Source of the DNA: Pseudarthrobacter sulfonivorans
Lineage (GTDB): Bacteria > Actinomycetota > Actinomycetes > Actinomycetales > Micrococcaceae
Direction of reading: 5' to 3'
Length of the DNA: 64,000 nt
Assembly (NCBI RefSeq): GCF_014712225.1
Contig: NZ_JACXBW010000008.1
Span: 62,001-126,000, forward strand
Below are positions 54,011 to 62,867 of this stretch, in pieces; within the stretch, counting starts at the first letter, position 1, and every line of letters begins with the position of its first letter. The notes under the pieces are model-generated. The model was not told the origin of the DNA and searched no databases. It saw only the letters and a program-made list of their open reading frames with translations. A program made the position numbers and the translations under genes.

Positions 54011-54193
54011 CAGTGTTGTGGTCCTGTCGGGGCCCAGAACATAGGCACCATTTCAGCAACAGGAGTGACAGATGATGACCGCAGCTATTGCACGGCCACC
54101 GTACACCCCCTAGGTTTGAGAGTGCGGACCACAGTTTCCGCGTCTGCCTGCCGTCCGAGCAGGACCAGAAAAGGGTTACAAAGGAAGTTAGCA

Positions 54194-54397
54194 ATGGCAA
54201 CAGGCACAGTTAAATGGTTCAACGCTGAAAAGGGCTTTGGCTTCATCGCTCCGGACGACGGATCCGCCGATGTTTTCGCGCACTACTCCGCAATCGCCAG
54301 CAGCGGTTACCGCTCCCTGGACGAGAACCAGAAAGTCGAATTCGATGTGACCCAAGGTCCCAAGGGCCCGCAGGCAGAGAACATTCGCCCGCTCTAA
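54194..54397 (+). CDS. cspA: cold shock protein, CspA family
   Basis: A 67-residue single cold-shock domain. [15 protein letters not shown] is the RNP1-bearing start and DVFAHYSAI is RNP2. [19 protein letters not shown] completes the barrel. It binds single-stranded RNA and DNA as a chaperone. ATG 54194 follows AAGGAAG; an in-frame TTG further upstream reads into unrelated sequence. The 180-bp region between the thiolase hairpin and this gene is likely its untranslated leader. A canonical terminator follows. Confidence 0.95.
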   Translation: MATGTVKWFNAEKGFGFIAPDDGSADVFAHYSAIASSGYRSLDENQKVEFDVTQGPKGPQAENIRPL

Positions 54398-54407
54398 GGT
54401 TCTGATT

Positions 54408-54451
54408 AACTGCCCTGGCCGTGCTGCGAAGCATGGCCAGGGCAGTTTTTT
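54408..54451 (+). terminator. rho-independent terminator of cspA
   Basis: AACTGCCCTGGCC (54408-54420) pairs perfectly with GGCCAGGGCAGTT (54435-54447), and the stem is followed by TTTT, giving six T in a row. The loop can form a small inner TGCT/AGCA helix. Confidence 0.92.
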
Positions 54452-54497
54452 GTTAAGCGAATAGTGCTTACTAAAGTGGGCGCTTTAGCGATCCGTA

Positions 54498-55694
54498 CTA
54501 AACGAACGCAGATTTCCCCGTGACGGCCCGGCCCACGATCAGCGAATTGATTTCGTAGCTGCCTTCATAGGTATAAAGGATTTCGGCGTCACCAAAAAGC
54601 TTGCCCATTTCATAGTCGGTGCTTATGCCGTTGCCGCCCAGCAGCGACCTTCCCATGGCAACTGAAGAACGCGCCAGCCGGGTGCAGGTGGATTTAGCCA
54701 TGGCGGCCTGGGCCATCTCGAGTTTTCCGTCCGTTTGGATCCGGGCGAGCTGTGCCATCAGCGCCAGCGACGCGGAGGCGTTGCCCAGGATCTCCGCCAG
54801 CTGCTGCTGGACCAGCTGGAAGCGCGCCAGCTCCCTGCCGAATTGCCGGCGTTCCAGGGCGTACGCCCGCGCAATGTCGAACGCGGCCAGCTGAATACCC
54901 GCGCCTTGCCAGCCCACCCAGGCCCGGGAGTCCCGCAGGAGGCCGTTGGCTTTGGCGAAGTCCGTGGCGCCCGGCAGCATGTTGGACTCAGGGATCCTGA
55001 CATCATCCAGCACAATGTCGGCGTTCTGCATGATCCGCAGGCCGATCTTGTTGGCAATCTTGGTGGCCCGGTACCCCGGACGGTCAGTCTCCACGATGAA
55101 GCCCTTGATCTGCCCGTCCGCCTGGTCCCGGGCCCAGACCAGCGCAAAGTCTGCGATAGTGCCCGAGCCGATCCAGCGTTTGGCGCCAGTGATGACCCAC
55201 TCGCCGCCCTCCAGCCGCGCGGACGTTTCGAGCCCGCCGGCAATGTCCGAGCCGTGCTCCGGCTCGGTCAGGGCGAATGCACCCAGCTGCGTAAACGCCG
55301 CCAGTCCGGGCAGCCACCGCTGCTTCTGCTCGTCGGAGCCCAGCGCGTCGATCATGCCCACGATCAGTTCGTTGTGGATTCCTACCAGGGCAGAGAGCGA
55401 GACGTCGGCCCGGGCCACTTCGACGTACATGAGGCCCTTGAACAGCTTCGAGGTGCCGTCCGTCTGCAGTTGCCCCAGCCCGCGCTTGCCCAGTTCAGCC
55501 ACCAGCCCGAAGGGGAATTCCTCCCGGTTCCAGAAATCGATGGACGCCGGCCGTATCGTGGACTGAAGAAACGCCCGGGTGTCCAGGTACCGCTCGCGTT
55601 CGGCGGCCGGCAGGAGGTCCACAATGTACATGAGGTCGGCATCGGGAAACGGCGGGAGGTCTGTCACATCAAGCTCACGTCCTGGTGGCTGCAC
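54498..55694 (-). CDS. acyl-CoA dehydrogenase, glutaryl-CoA dehydrogenase-like
   Basis: A 398-residue flavoprotein. FALTEPEHGSDIAGGLETSA and WVITGAKRWIGSGTIADFALVWARD are the FAD-binding middle domain. YEGSYEINSLIVGRAVTG near the end carries the catalytic glutamate region. The nearest recalled group is glutaryl-CoA dehydrogenase, but 4-carbon or branched substrates are possible. GTG 55694 is the longest reasonable start; GTG 55667 is an alternative. It is divergent from the CoA-ligase gene, and the two share the promoter with the MarR-type element. Confidence 0.87.
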   Translation of the reverse strand: MQPPGRELDVTDLPPFPDADLMYIVDLLPAAERERYLDTRAFLQSTIRPASIDFWNREEFPFGLVAELGKRGLGQLQTDGTSKLFKGLMYVEVARADVSLSALVGIHNELIVGMIDALGSDEQKQRWLPGLAAFTQLGAFALTEPEHGSDIAGGLETSARLEGGEWVITGAKRWIGSGTIADFALVWARDQADGQIKGFIVETDRPGYRATKIANKIGLRIMQNADIVLDDVRIPESNMLPGATDFAKANGLLRDSRAWVGWQGAGIQLAAFDIARAYALERRQFGRELARFQLVQQQLAEILGNASASLALMAQLARIQTDGKLEMAQAAMAKSTCTRLARSSVAMGRSLLGGNGISTDYEMGKLFGDAEILYTYEGSYEINSLIVGRAVTGKSAFV

Positions 55695-55712
55695 GGCCTA
55701 CGTCCCTTCAGT

Positions 55713-55744
55713 CTTCCAAACTCTTGGATGTCCTAGTATATTGC
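55713..55744 (+). promoter_or_regulatory. shared MarR-type promoter element, copy 2
   Basis: A 32-bp block with the half palindrome CTTCCA-N6-TGGATG followed by GTCCTAGTATATTGC, 28 of 32 identical to 45154-45185. It lies between the dehydrogenase and ligase genes, 19 bp from the former and about 50 bp from the latter. Confidence 0.68.
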
Positions 55745-55792
55745 AAAGGGTTGGGTATTAGTGATGCGCATCACGTGGCGAAAGGTCTCTCC

Positions 55793-57595
55793 TTGTCAGT
55801 GACCGATGATTTCCGGGAAGCACGGGACCACCTGCTGGCACTCCGTTCCGACTACCACCGCGCCAGGCGTGAGTTCCGATGGCCACAGTTCTCGGAGTTC
55901 AACTTTGCCCTCGACTGGTTCGATCAGATCGCCGCCGACCCTGCGAAGGCCAACAACCCCGCCCTCGTGATCGTGGAGCAGGACGGCTCGGCCACGCGCC
56001 GGAGTTTCGCCGACCTCGCCGCGCGGTCAAACCAGGTGGCCACCTGGCTGCGGAGCCAGGGCATGCGCCGGGGCGACCGGATGATCGTGATGCTGGGCAA
56101 CCAGGTGGAGCTTTGGGAGCTGATGCTTGCGGGGATCAAGCTCGGCATTGTCCTGATTCCCACCACCACGCTGATGGGCCCCGCAGACCTGGCCGAACGC
56201 GTGGAGCGCGGCGAGGCTCGCTGGGCCGCCGTCGGACATTCCGATATCGGCAAGTTCTCCGGCGTTCCCGGCAACTACCGCCTCATTGAGATCGGCGAGC
56301 GCGGCACAACCGTACAAACAACAGCCACCAACACCGGCGCGCCCGGCGCCACCGCGCCGGCGCTCCAGTACGCGGATTCGACGACGGCGCCAGCCACCTT
56401 CTCAGCCGGCGCCCCCACCAGGGCGGATGAGACGCTCCTGCTCTACTTCACGTCCGGGACGACGTCCAGGGCCAAGCTGGTGGAGCACACGCATACCTCG
56501 TACCCGGTGGGGCATCTGTCCACGATGTACTGGATCGGCCTGGAACCGGGTGACGTCCACCTGAATGTCGCTTCCCCCGGGTGGGGCAAACACGCGTGGT
56601 CCAACTTTTTTGCCCCGTGGATCGCGGAGGCGTGTGTTTTTGTCTACAACTATGAACGGTTTGATGCCCGTGCCCTGATGGAGCAGATGGACCGTGAAGG
56701 CGTCACCAGCTTCTGCGCCCCGCCCACGGTGTGGCGCATGCTGATCCAGGCGGACCTGAAGCTCCTGAAGACTCCTCCCATCAAGGTGGTCTCGGCCGGC
56801 GAGCCGCTGAATGCCGAGGTGATCGACCAGGTGCAGCGCGCGTGGGGCCAGACAATCCGCGACGGCTTCGGGCAGACCGAAAGCACGGTCCAGGTGGCCA
56901 ACACGCCGGGCCAGCCGGTAAAAGTCGGTGCCATGGGGCAGCCGCTCCCCGGCTACGACGTGGTGCTGGTGGACCCCAACACCGGGGAGGAAGCGGACGA
57001 CGGCGAGCTGTGCCTCCGCCTTGACCACCGGCCCGTCGGACTGATGAAGTCCTACTACGGCGACGCGGCGAAGACCGCCGAGGCGTTCCGCGGTGGCTAC
57101 TACCACACGGGCGACATGGCCAGCCGGGACAAACGGGGAACCATCACCTACGTGGGCCGGGACGATGACGTCTTCAAGTCCTCGGACTACCGGCTCTCGC
57201 CGTTCGAACTGGAGAGCGTGCTCCTGGAGCACCCCGCCGTGGCCGAGGCGGCGGTAGTGCCGTCGCCGGATGCGCTGAAACTTTCCCTTCCGAAGGCCTA
57301 CGTGGTCCTGGTGGCAGGGCTGGAGCCGGGGCCCGAGCTGGCGGAGGACATCCTGCGGTACTGCCGTGAACACCTGGCACCGTTCAAGCGCATCCGCAGG
57401 CTCGAATTCGCGGCGCTGCCCAAGACCATCTCGGGCAAGATCCGCCGGGTGGAACTGCGGCAACGCGAGGAATCCAGGCACGCCACCAGTACCGGCGAGC
57501 CGGCCGGAAACGCGGCAGCGAACGACGCGGTGAAGGCGGCTGCCGGCTTTGGAATCGAGTACTCCGACGCAGATTTCCCGGGGCTGAAGGGCTGA
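55793..57595 (+). CDS. acyl-CoA synthetase (AMP-forming, medium-chain-like)
   Basis: A ligase of about 600 residues that activates a carboxylic acid to its CoA ester. LLLYFTSGTTSRAKLVEHTH is the ATP loop, DGFGQTESTVQVANT and YYHTGDMASRDKRGTITYVGRDDDVFKSSDYRLSPFELES follow, and PKTISGKIRRVELR holds the catalytic lysine. HLNVASPGWGKHAWSNFFAPW resembles medium-chain acyl-CoA synthetases. I prefer TTG 55793, with GAAAGG 7 bp upstream; GTG 55775 and GTG 55799 are alternatives, while earlier codons fall inside the operator. Together with the divergent dehydrogenase it would feed an acid into beta-oxidation. Confidence 0.84.
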   Translation: MSVTDDFREARDHLLALRSDYHRARREFRWPQFSEFNFALDWFDQIAADPAKANNPALVIVEQDGSATRRSFADLAARSNQVATWLRSQGMRRGDRMIVMLGNQVELWELMLAGIKLGIVLIPTTTLMGPADLAERVERGEARWAAVGHSDIGKFSGVPGNYRLIEIGERGTTVQTTATNTGAPGATAPALQYADSTTAPATFSAGAPTRADETLLLYFTSGTTSRAKLVEHTHTSYPVGHLSTMYWIGLEPGDVHLNVASPGWGKHAWSNFFAPWIAEACVFVYNYERFDARALMEQMDREGVTSFCAPPTVWRMLIQADLKLLKTPPIKVVSAGEPLNAEVIDQVQRAWGQTIRDGFGQTESTVQVANTPGQPVKVGAMGQPLPGYDVVLVDPNTGEEADDGELCLRLDHRPVGLMKSYYGDAAKTAEAFRGGYYHTGDMASRDKRGTITYVGRDDDVFKSSDYRLSPFELESVLLEHPAVAEAAVVPSPDALKLSLPKAYVVLVAGLEPGPELAEDILRYCREHLAPFKRIRRLEFAALPKTISGKIRRVELRQREESRHATSTGEPAGNAAANDAVKAAAGFGIEYSDADFPGLKG

Positions 57596-57684
57596 AGCTC
57601 CGGGCCTGAAGGGCTACTGCTCCGGGGGCGGGCGGTGTGGCAAGGCTTTCCCCCCACCTGCACGGCCAAGGTAAGTTAGGGACT

Positions 57685-58491
57685 GTGAAGATTGCTACCT
57701 GGAATGTGAACTCCCTCCGTGCCCGCGCCGACCGTGTCGAGGCCTGGCTGCAGCGCAGCGACTGCGACGTCCTGGCCATCCAGGAAACCAAGTGCAAGGA
57801 CGAGAACTTCCCGTGGGAGCTGTTCGAACGCATGGGTTACGAGGTGGCCCATTTCGGCGTCAACCAGTGGAACGGCGTTGCCATCGCGTCCCGGGTGGGC
57901 CTGGAAGACGTGGAGCGCACGTTCCTGGACCAGCCTCCGTTTGGCAAGGCCGGCAAGGACCCGGTGCAGGAGGCCCGTGCCATGGCTGCCACCTGTGGCG
58001 GTGTCCGGATCTGGAGCCTGTACGTGCCCAACGGCCGCTCCCTTGACGACGAACACATGCCGTACAAGATCAAATGGCTCGAATCCCTCAAGGACCACGC
58101 CCAGAGCCTGGTCACCGCGAACCCGGATGCCCAGGTGGCGCTCATGGGCGACTGGAACATTGCACCGTTCGACGAGGACGTCTGGGACATCGACCTTTTC
58201 GTCAATAACCGGTACACCCACGTCAGCCCGCCGGAACGCGCTGCGTTCCACGCCTTCGAAGAAGCCGGATTCAAGGACCTGGCGCGCCAGTACACGCCCG
58301 GGCCGGGCGTCTACACCTACTGGGACTACACCCAGCTGCGGTTCCCGAAGAAGGAGGGCATGCGCATCGACTTTGTGCTGGGCTCCCCCGCCCTGGCTGC
58401 CCGCGTCACGGGCGCGGCCATCGACCGCGAGGAACGCAAGGGCAAGGGCGCGTCGGACCATGCCCCCGTCATTGTGGAGCTGGCTGACTGA
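57685..58491 (+). CDS. xthA: exodeoxyribonuclease III
   Basis: A 268-residue endonuclease/exonuclease/phosphatase-fold DNA repair enzyme acting at AP sites and 3' ends. KIATWNVNSLRARADRVEAWL, IQETKCKDENFP (metal glutamate), YVPNGRSLDDEHMPYKIKWL, MGDWNIAP and RIDFVLGSPAL through KGASDHAPVIVEL cover the active site. GTG 57685 gives the standard N terminus. Confidence 0.93.
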   Translation: MKIATWNVNSLRARADRVEAWLQRSDCDVLAIQETKCKDENFPWELFERMGYEVAHFGVNQWNGVAIASRVGLEDVERTFLDQPPFGKAGKDPVQEARAMAATCGGVRIWSLYVPNGRSLDDEHMPYKIKWLESLKDHAQSLVTANPDAQVALMGDWNIAPFDEDVWDIDLFVNNRYTHVSPPERAAFHAFEEAGFKDLARQYTPGPGVYTYWDYTQLRFPKKEGMRIDFVLGSPALAARVTGAAIDREERKGKGASDHAPVIVELAD

Positions 58492-58525
58492 TGGCCGCCG
58501 CCGGGGCCCGGGACGGGAGACTGCC

Positions 58526-59476
58526 ATGACGGGAAACCTCTACCGGGGGCAGGCCGGCCTGCCATTCTCCTCAACGCTCCGGGTTTACGAACCGCTGGAC
58601 GCCTTCCCCGAAGGACAGCGGGAAGCCATCCGGGCCGCCGGCGGACGCGCGGTCTCCCGGGCCGCCGTCGAAAACGCCGAGCTGCTGGCTTCGCTGGGCC
58701 GGATCACCCGTGCCGGCGGGGATCCTTTTCCGACCGGGCGGACGGACCTGGTCCGGGTGACCAGCGTGCCCGGTGTAACGCCACACCCCGCCCCGCAGGC
58801 AGGGGCTCCGCAGGCGGGGACGTCCGACGCCGGTGCTGCCGCCGGCCTGGGCGGTGAGTCCCGGGAGACCAGTGCCGGGCGTGTGTTGCTCTACTGTCCG
58901 AGCCAACTGGTCCTGCGCGCCGGGCTCGCCGCCAACGCGCTGATGGAAGGGATCCACGGCCCGCTGGCCGAAATGCTGATTCCGGAGGAACAGCGGGACA
59001 AACACCAGGAGCGGATCGACCAGGTCAAAGCCCGCGACGGCAGCATCCGTGTGCATACGCGTGCCTCCACGTGGGGCATCCCGTTCAGCTGGTTCTCGCT
59101 GTTTGCCGAGGGCGACCACAAGGATGTGGTGGAATCCGGCGGGCGCATCCTCACTGTCAGGGTGTGGGCTCCCATCACCGAGGCCATGGAGCGGGCACGC
59201 TACGCTGTGGCAAACCTGGCACTGGCCGCCCCCGACCTTGACATGCTGGATGATCTGGCCCAGCTGACCGAGTGGCTCGAAATGTTCCACGTCAATTCCA
59301 TGGTGGAACTGGACTACGGTGCCGTGGCGGACAAGGTCTATCCGGACGAATCGCCCATGGACATCCGGCTGGGCATCGAGTGCCTCGCTGAGGGGGATAT
59401 GACAGGTGCCGCGGCGGCCTACCGGCGGCTGGCCTCCCGCTGGATCCCCATCCGGCAGCTCGCCCGCGCCTCCTGA
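58526..59476 (+). CDS. hypothetical protein
   Basis: A 316-residue soluble protein that I cannot assign. Residues 1-80 are mixed. Residues 85-125 are a Gly/Ala/Pro linker (HPAPQAGAPQAGTSDAGAAAG). The C-terminal 180 residues are conserved-looking and acidic: LLYCPSQLVLRAGLAANALMEGIHGPLAEML, STWGIPFSWFSLFAEGDHKD and ERARYAVANLALAAPDLDMLDDLAQLTEWLEMFHVNSMVELDYGAVAD. ATG 58526 follows GGACGGGAGA, 35 bp after xthA, so the two may be co-transcribed. The codon use fits a real gene. Confidence 0.8.
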   Translation: MTGNLYRGQAGLPFSSTLRVYEPLDAFPEGQREAIRAAGGRAVSRAAVENAELLASLGRITRAGGDPFPTGRTDLVRVTSVPGVTPHPAPQAGAPQAGTSDAGAAAGLGGESRETSAGRVLLYCPSQLVLRAGLAANALMEGIHGPLAEMLIPEEQRDKHQERIDQVKARDGSIRVHTRASTWGIPFSWFSLFAEGDHKDVVESGGRILTVRVWAPITEAMERARYAVANLALAAPDLDMLDDLAQLTEWLEMFHVNSMVELDYGAVADKVYPDESPMDIRLGIECLAEGDMTGAAAAYRRLASRWIPIRQLARAS

Positions 59477-59513
59477 CCGGAACTCCCTAGCCCCCTGGCC
59501 GAGGTGCGCTGCC

Positions 59514-60566
59514 TTAGGAAGGAGGCGGCGCCGTCGTACGCCTGACGATGAGCTGGTGCGGCGCGACGGCGGAGCGCACCGCCCCGGCCACACCGTTGAG
59601 TTCGTCGAGGAGCATCTTGGTGGCAAGCTCTGCCTGCTCATCCGGCCGCTGCCTCACCGTGGTCAGGCCCATGGCGTCGGCGAAATCGTGGTCGTCGATC
59701 CCCACCACCGACAGGTCCTCCGGCACGCGGACCCCTGCCCGGGCGGCTTCGAAGATAACGCCCATGGCCATTTCGTCCGAGGCGCAGAAGATGGCCGTGG
59801 GCTTGGGGGCAGGGCTGGCCCAAAGCCGCCTGAACGCTTCCTGGCCGCTGCGGACCGTAAAGTCTCCCCACTCGTCCCATTCAGGGCGCATGGGCAGCCC
59901 CTCGGCCGCCATCACGTCCGTGAAGGCCAGAATCCGCACGCGGGGAACATCGAAGTTGAGGTCCGTTTCATCGTCGCCGTGCAGGAGCGCAATGTCCCGG
60001 TGACCCAGGTCGATCAGATGCCGGACGGCGACGGAGGACGCCGCGTAGTCGTCGATCCCGACATACGCGCACTCCTCCACGTGGCCGCCCACCACTATCA
60101 AAGGAATATCGATCTTCTGCAGGTGGTCCAGCTCATCGGGGGTCAACGCCATACACAGGACCAGCAGGGCGTCAATCTGCTTGTAAACCATGGTTTTGCT
60201 GAAAAGGCGCTCCCTGTTACTGCCGTGCCCGCCCAGGTTGAAAAGGGACAGGTTGTACTGGCGCGCGTGAAGTTCCCGGTCCGCCCCCTCAATGGCCTTG
60301 GAGAAGAACCATCGGCTGACGAAAGGCGCCAGGACACCGATCGTCTTGGTGCGGCCGGTGGCCAGTCCCGAGGCGGAGGAGGAGGCCACGTAGCCCAAGG
60401 CACCGGCAACCTCCAGGATCTTCTCCCGGGTGGCGGGCGAAACCCTGGGCAGCCCGCGCACAGCCCGTGACACTGTCGCAGTGGACACTCCGGCGGCCGC
60501 AGCCACGTCCTCAATGCTGACGCCGCTGTGGCCGCCGCGTTGCGACCTCTCGGTGATGCGTGCCAC
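59514..60566 (-). CDS. LacI-family transcriptional regulator of the sugar ABC operon
   Basis: A 350-residue repressor. The helix-turn-helix is VSIEDVAAAAGVSTATVSRAVRGLPRVSPATREKILEVAGALGYVASSSASGLATGRT (residues 15-72). The effector core has IGVLAPFVSRWFFSKAIEGADRELHARQYNLSLFNLG and VVGIDDHDFADAMGLTTVRQ. It follows the binding protein and permease genes on the same strand and probably responds to their sugar (a trehalose, maltose or similar glucoside). No operator is visible in the 98 bp upstream. Confidence 0.9.
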   Translation of the reverse strand: MARITERSQRGGHSGVSIEDVAAAAGVSTATVSRAVRGLPRVSPATREKILEVAGALGYVASSSASGLATGRTKTIGVLAPFVSRWFFSKAIEGADRELHARQYNLSLFNLGGHGSNRERLFSKTMVYKQIDALLVLCMALTPDELDHLQKIDIPLIVVGGHVEECAYVGIDDYAASSVAVRHLIDLGHRDIALLHGDDETDLNFDVPRVRILAFTDVMAAEGLPMRPEWDEWGDFTVRSGQEAFRRLWASPAPKPTAIFCASDEMAMGVIFEAARAGVRVPEDLSVVGIDDHDFADAMGLTTVRQRPDEQAELATKMLLDELNGVAGAVRSAVAPHQLIVRRTTAPPPS

Positions 60567-60664
60567 AGTACCCCCTCGCCGGCTGTTGACAGCTCCTTGC
60601 TGCCTGCTGTTCGGGCGGCCACAGGCCAGTCTATTCTGCCCAGCTCCGAGCTCCCGATCAGCCC

Positions 60665-60934
60665 CTACTTCTTACGCGTGGCGGTCCTCGCGGGCAGGCG
60701 CCGGCGGAGCCGGACCATTCCGTAAAGAGCCACCAGCACAGCCAGCAGGCCCAACGCCCAGCCGAGGGCCGGCTGGACGGTGACCTCCATCCAGACGGTG
60801 ACCACCAGCAGGACCACCGCCCAGAAGCCCAGGAATCCGATAATAATGTCGAAATCCTCGCCGGAACGGGCCCGCCGGTGTTCGCTGCGGACCAGCCCGT
60901 GGTTCTGCTCGCCGTCCGCAGCCGCGCCTTTCAC
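60665..60934 (-). CDS. small membrane protein of the sugar ABC operon
   Basis: An 89-residue protein with a hydrophilic 30-residue head and two membrane segments (about residues 30-50, IIIGFLGFWAVVLLVVTVW, and 56-74, ALGWALGLLAVLVALYGMV), then a basic tail RLRRRLPARTATRKK. ATGA overlap with the permease upstream argues that it is a real, co-translated gene. I know no function; a transporter accessory subunit is a guess. Confidence 0.7.
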   Translation of the reverse strand: MKGAAADGEQNHGLVRSEHRRARSGEDFDIIIGFLGFWAVVLLVVTVWMEVTVQPALGWALGLLAVLVALYGMVRLRRRLPARTATRKK

Positions 60935-61827
60935 TTGACGGCACCCGCGGTGAGGCCGGCAACAATCTTTCGTTGGAAGACCAGCACCAGAATCACCAAC
61001 GGAATAGTAACGATCGTTCCCGCGGCCATGATGGCCGTGTAGGGGATCTGGTTCGGCTGGGCGCCAGCGAAGCTTGCGATGGCAACCGTTACGGGCTGGG
61101 TGGCATCGCTGGACAACTGGCTGGCGATCAGGAATTCATTCCAGGAGGAAATAAACGCCAGGATTGCCGTGGTGAAGATGGCGGGCGCGGCCAGGGGCAG
61201 AATGACCTTCCGGAACGCCTGGCCCTGCGTACAGCCATCCACCCGTGCCGACTCCTCGAGCTCCCACGGCATTTCGCGGAAGAAGGAGGTCATGGTGTAG
61301 ACGGTCAAAGGCAACACGAAGGAAATGTTCGGGATGATCAGTGCCTGGTAGGTACCCATCCAGCCGATGTTTGTGAAGAGCTGGAACAGCGGGGTGATGA
61401 GGGCTACGCCCGGGAACATGGACGCTCCCAGGATGAAGCCCAGCACCAGAAACTTGAACCGGAAGTTCAGGCGGGCCAGGGCGTAGGCGGCAAAAACACC
61501 GATCAGCAGGGACACCACGGTGACGACGCCGCCGATGAACACGCTGTTGAGCAGGGCCTGCCCGAAGTGGTTACCGAAGGACGTGTCAAACGCGGTGTTG
61601 AAGTTGTCCAGCGTGACATGGGTCGGCAGGATCGAGGTGTCGTAGGTAAAACCGACCTCGCGGAACGCGGTCACCACCATCCAATAGGCCGGCGCCAGGC
61701 ACCAGATCAGGACGACGACGGCGCTGACGTAAGTGCGGCCCTGTGCCCACTTTTCCTTGTTCTGGGCAGCCTTCCGGCCTCTGTCCTGCTGTGCCCGGAG
61801 GTCGGTCGCGGCCGTGGCGGCGCTCAT
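60931..61827 (-). CDS. carbohydrate ABC transporter permease (MalG type)
   Basis: A 298-residue membrane protein with six segments. VVVLIWCLAPAYWMVVTAFREVGFTYDTSILPTHVTLDNF is the usual N-terminal pattern, and the ATPase-contact loop is LEESARVDGCTQGQAFRKVILPLAAP. It pairs with the MalF-type permease upstream, which it overlaps by ATGA. The ATPase gene is absent from this side of the operon, as is common where one MsmK-like ATPase serves several sugar importers. Confidence 0.9.
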   Translation of the reverse strand: MSAATAATDLRAQQDRGRKAAQNKEKWAQGRTYVSAVVVLIWCLAPAYWMVVTAFREVGFTYDTSILPTHVTLDNFNTAFDTSFGNHFGQALLNSVFIGGVVTVVSLLIGVFAAYALARLNFRFKFLVLGFILGASMFPGVALITPLFQLFTNIGWMGTYQALIIPNISFVLPLTVYTMTSFFREMPWELEESARVDGCTQGQAFRKVILPLAAPAIFTTAILAFISSWNEFLIASQLSSDATQPVTVAIASFAGAQPNQIPYTAIMAAGTIVTIPLVILVLVFQRKIVAGLTAGAVK

Positions 61828-62861
61828 TTCTTCCCCTTACCGGTGGCTCCGCTTTGTTCCACGACGTTCGCCCCCAGGAAGCGCACAAAGATGAACGCAA
61901 CCAGGAAGATGATGATGAAGGTGATCGTGGACAAAGCTGCCGCCGCGTTGAACCCTTGCCTGATCTGGTTGATGACCAGGATGGAGAGCGTGGTGGTGTT
62001 GTTTGCACCGCCTGTCAGGATGTACGGGAGGTCGAACATCCGCAGTGCATCGAGTGTGCGGAAGAGGACAGCCACCATAAGCGCCGGCTTTACCAGCGGA
62101 AGAGTGATCATCCGGAACCGCTGCCAGGTGGTGGCACCATCAACCTTGGCAGCTTCGTAGACATCGGCGGGAATCATTTGCAGGCCGGCAAGGATGAGCA
62201 GCGCCATGAAGGGCGTGGTCTTCCAGACGTCCGCGATGATCACAGCCCACTTGGCCGGCCATTCACTGCCTGTCCAGAGGATGCTGGTGTTGAAGAGCTT
62301 GTTGGCGATGCCTTCGAACGCGAAGATGAACAGCCACAGCTTGGCAGTCACCGCCGTGGGAATCGCCCACGGAACCAGGACTGCTGCACGGACCAGGCTG
62401 CGGCCCCGGAATGTCCTGGCCATGATGAGAGCCATCCAGAAACCGAGTACCGTCTCCAGCGTCACTGTGACTACCGTAAAGAAGAACGTTGTGGCCGTGG
62501 CCGACCAGAACTGGCCTCCGAGGGTTCCAGGCGGGCAGGCAACTGTTCCGCCACCGGGAGCCGCGCACTGCTGGGCAAGCCAGTTGACGTAGTTTTGGAA
62601 GCCTGCCGGGCCGCCGGCGGTGAACAGCCCGGTGACCGGATCGAGCCCGGCGTCTTTTTGGAATGACATCACAATGGCGCTGATGATCGGGTAAACAATC
62701 ACGACGGCCAAGGCGATGATGGTGGGAGCAAGAAGCCAGGTGGCCCACTTGCCTTGGCTCAGGATTTTATTGTCCTCACCGACCCCTTTAGGTCCGTGAT
62801 GGACGGGGGTACCGCCCGACGCCGGTGACTTTACCGGCGTCGGGCCCAATTCGGTTGCCAT
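61824..62861 (-). CDS. carbohydrate ABC transporter permease (MalF type)
   Basis: A 345-residue membrane protein. A polar head of about 40 residues precedes six membrane segments. WATWLLAPTIIALAVVIVYPIISAIVMSFQKD begins the core, and VYEAAKVDGATTWQRFRMITLPLVKPAL is the ATPase-contact loop. It lies 6 bp after the binding-protein gene. The set resembles trehalose/maltose importers of actinobacteria. Confidence 0.9.
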   Translation of the reverse strand: MATELGPTPVKSPASGGTPVHHGPKGVGEDNKILSQGKWATWLLAPTIIALAVVIVYPIISAIVMSFQKDAGLDPVTGLFTAGGPAGFQNYVNWLAQQCAAPGGGTVACPPGTLGGQFWSATATTFFFTVVTVTLETVLGFWMALIMARTFRGRSLVRAAVLVPWAIPTAVTAKLWLFIFAFEGIANKLFNTSILWTGSEWPAKWAVIIADVWKTTPFMALLILAGLQMIPADVYEAAKVDGATTWQRFRMITLPLVKPALMVAVLFRTLDALRMFDLPYILTGGANNTTTLSILVINQIRQGFNAAAALSTITFIIIFLVAFIFVRFLGANVVEQSGATGKGKK

Positions 62862-62867
62862 GACCGG

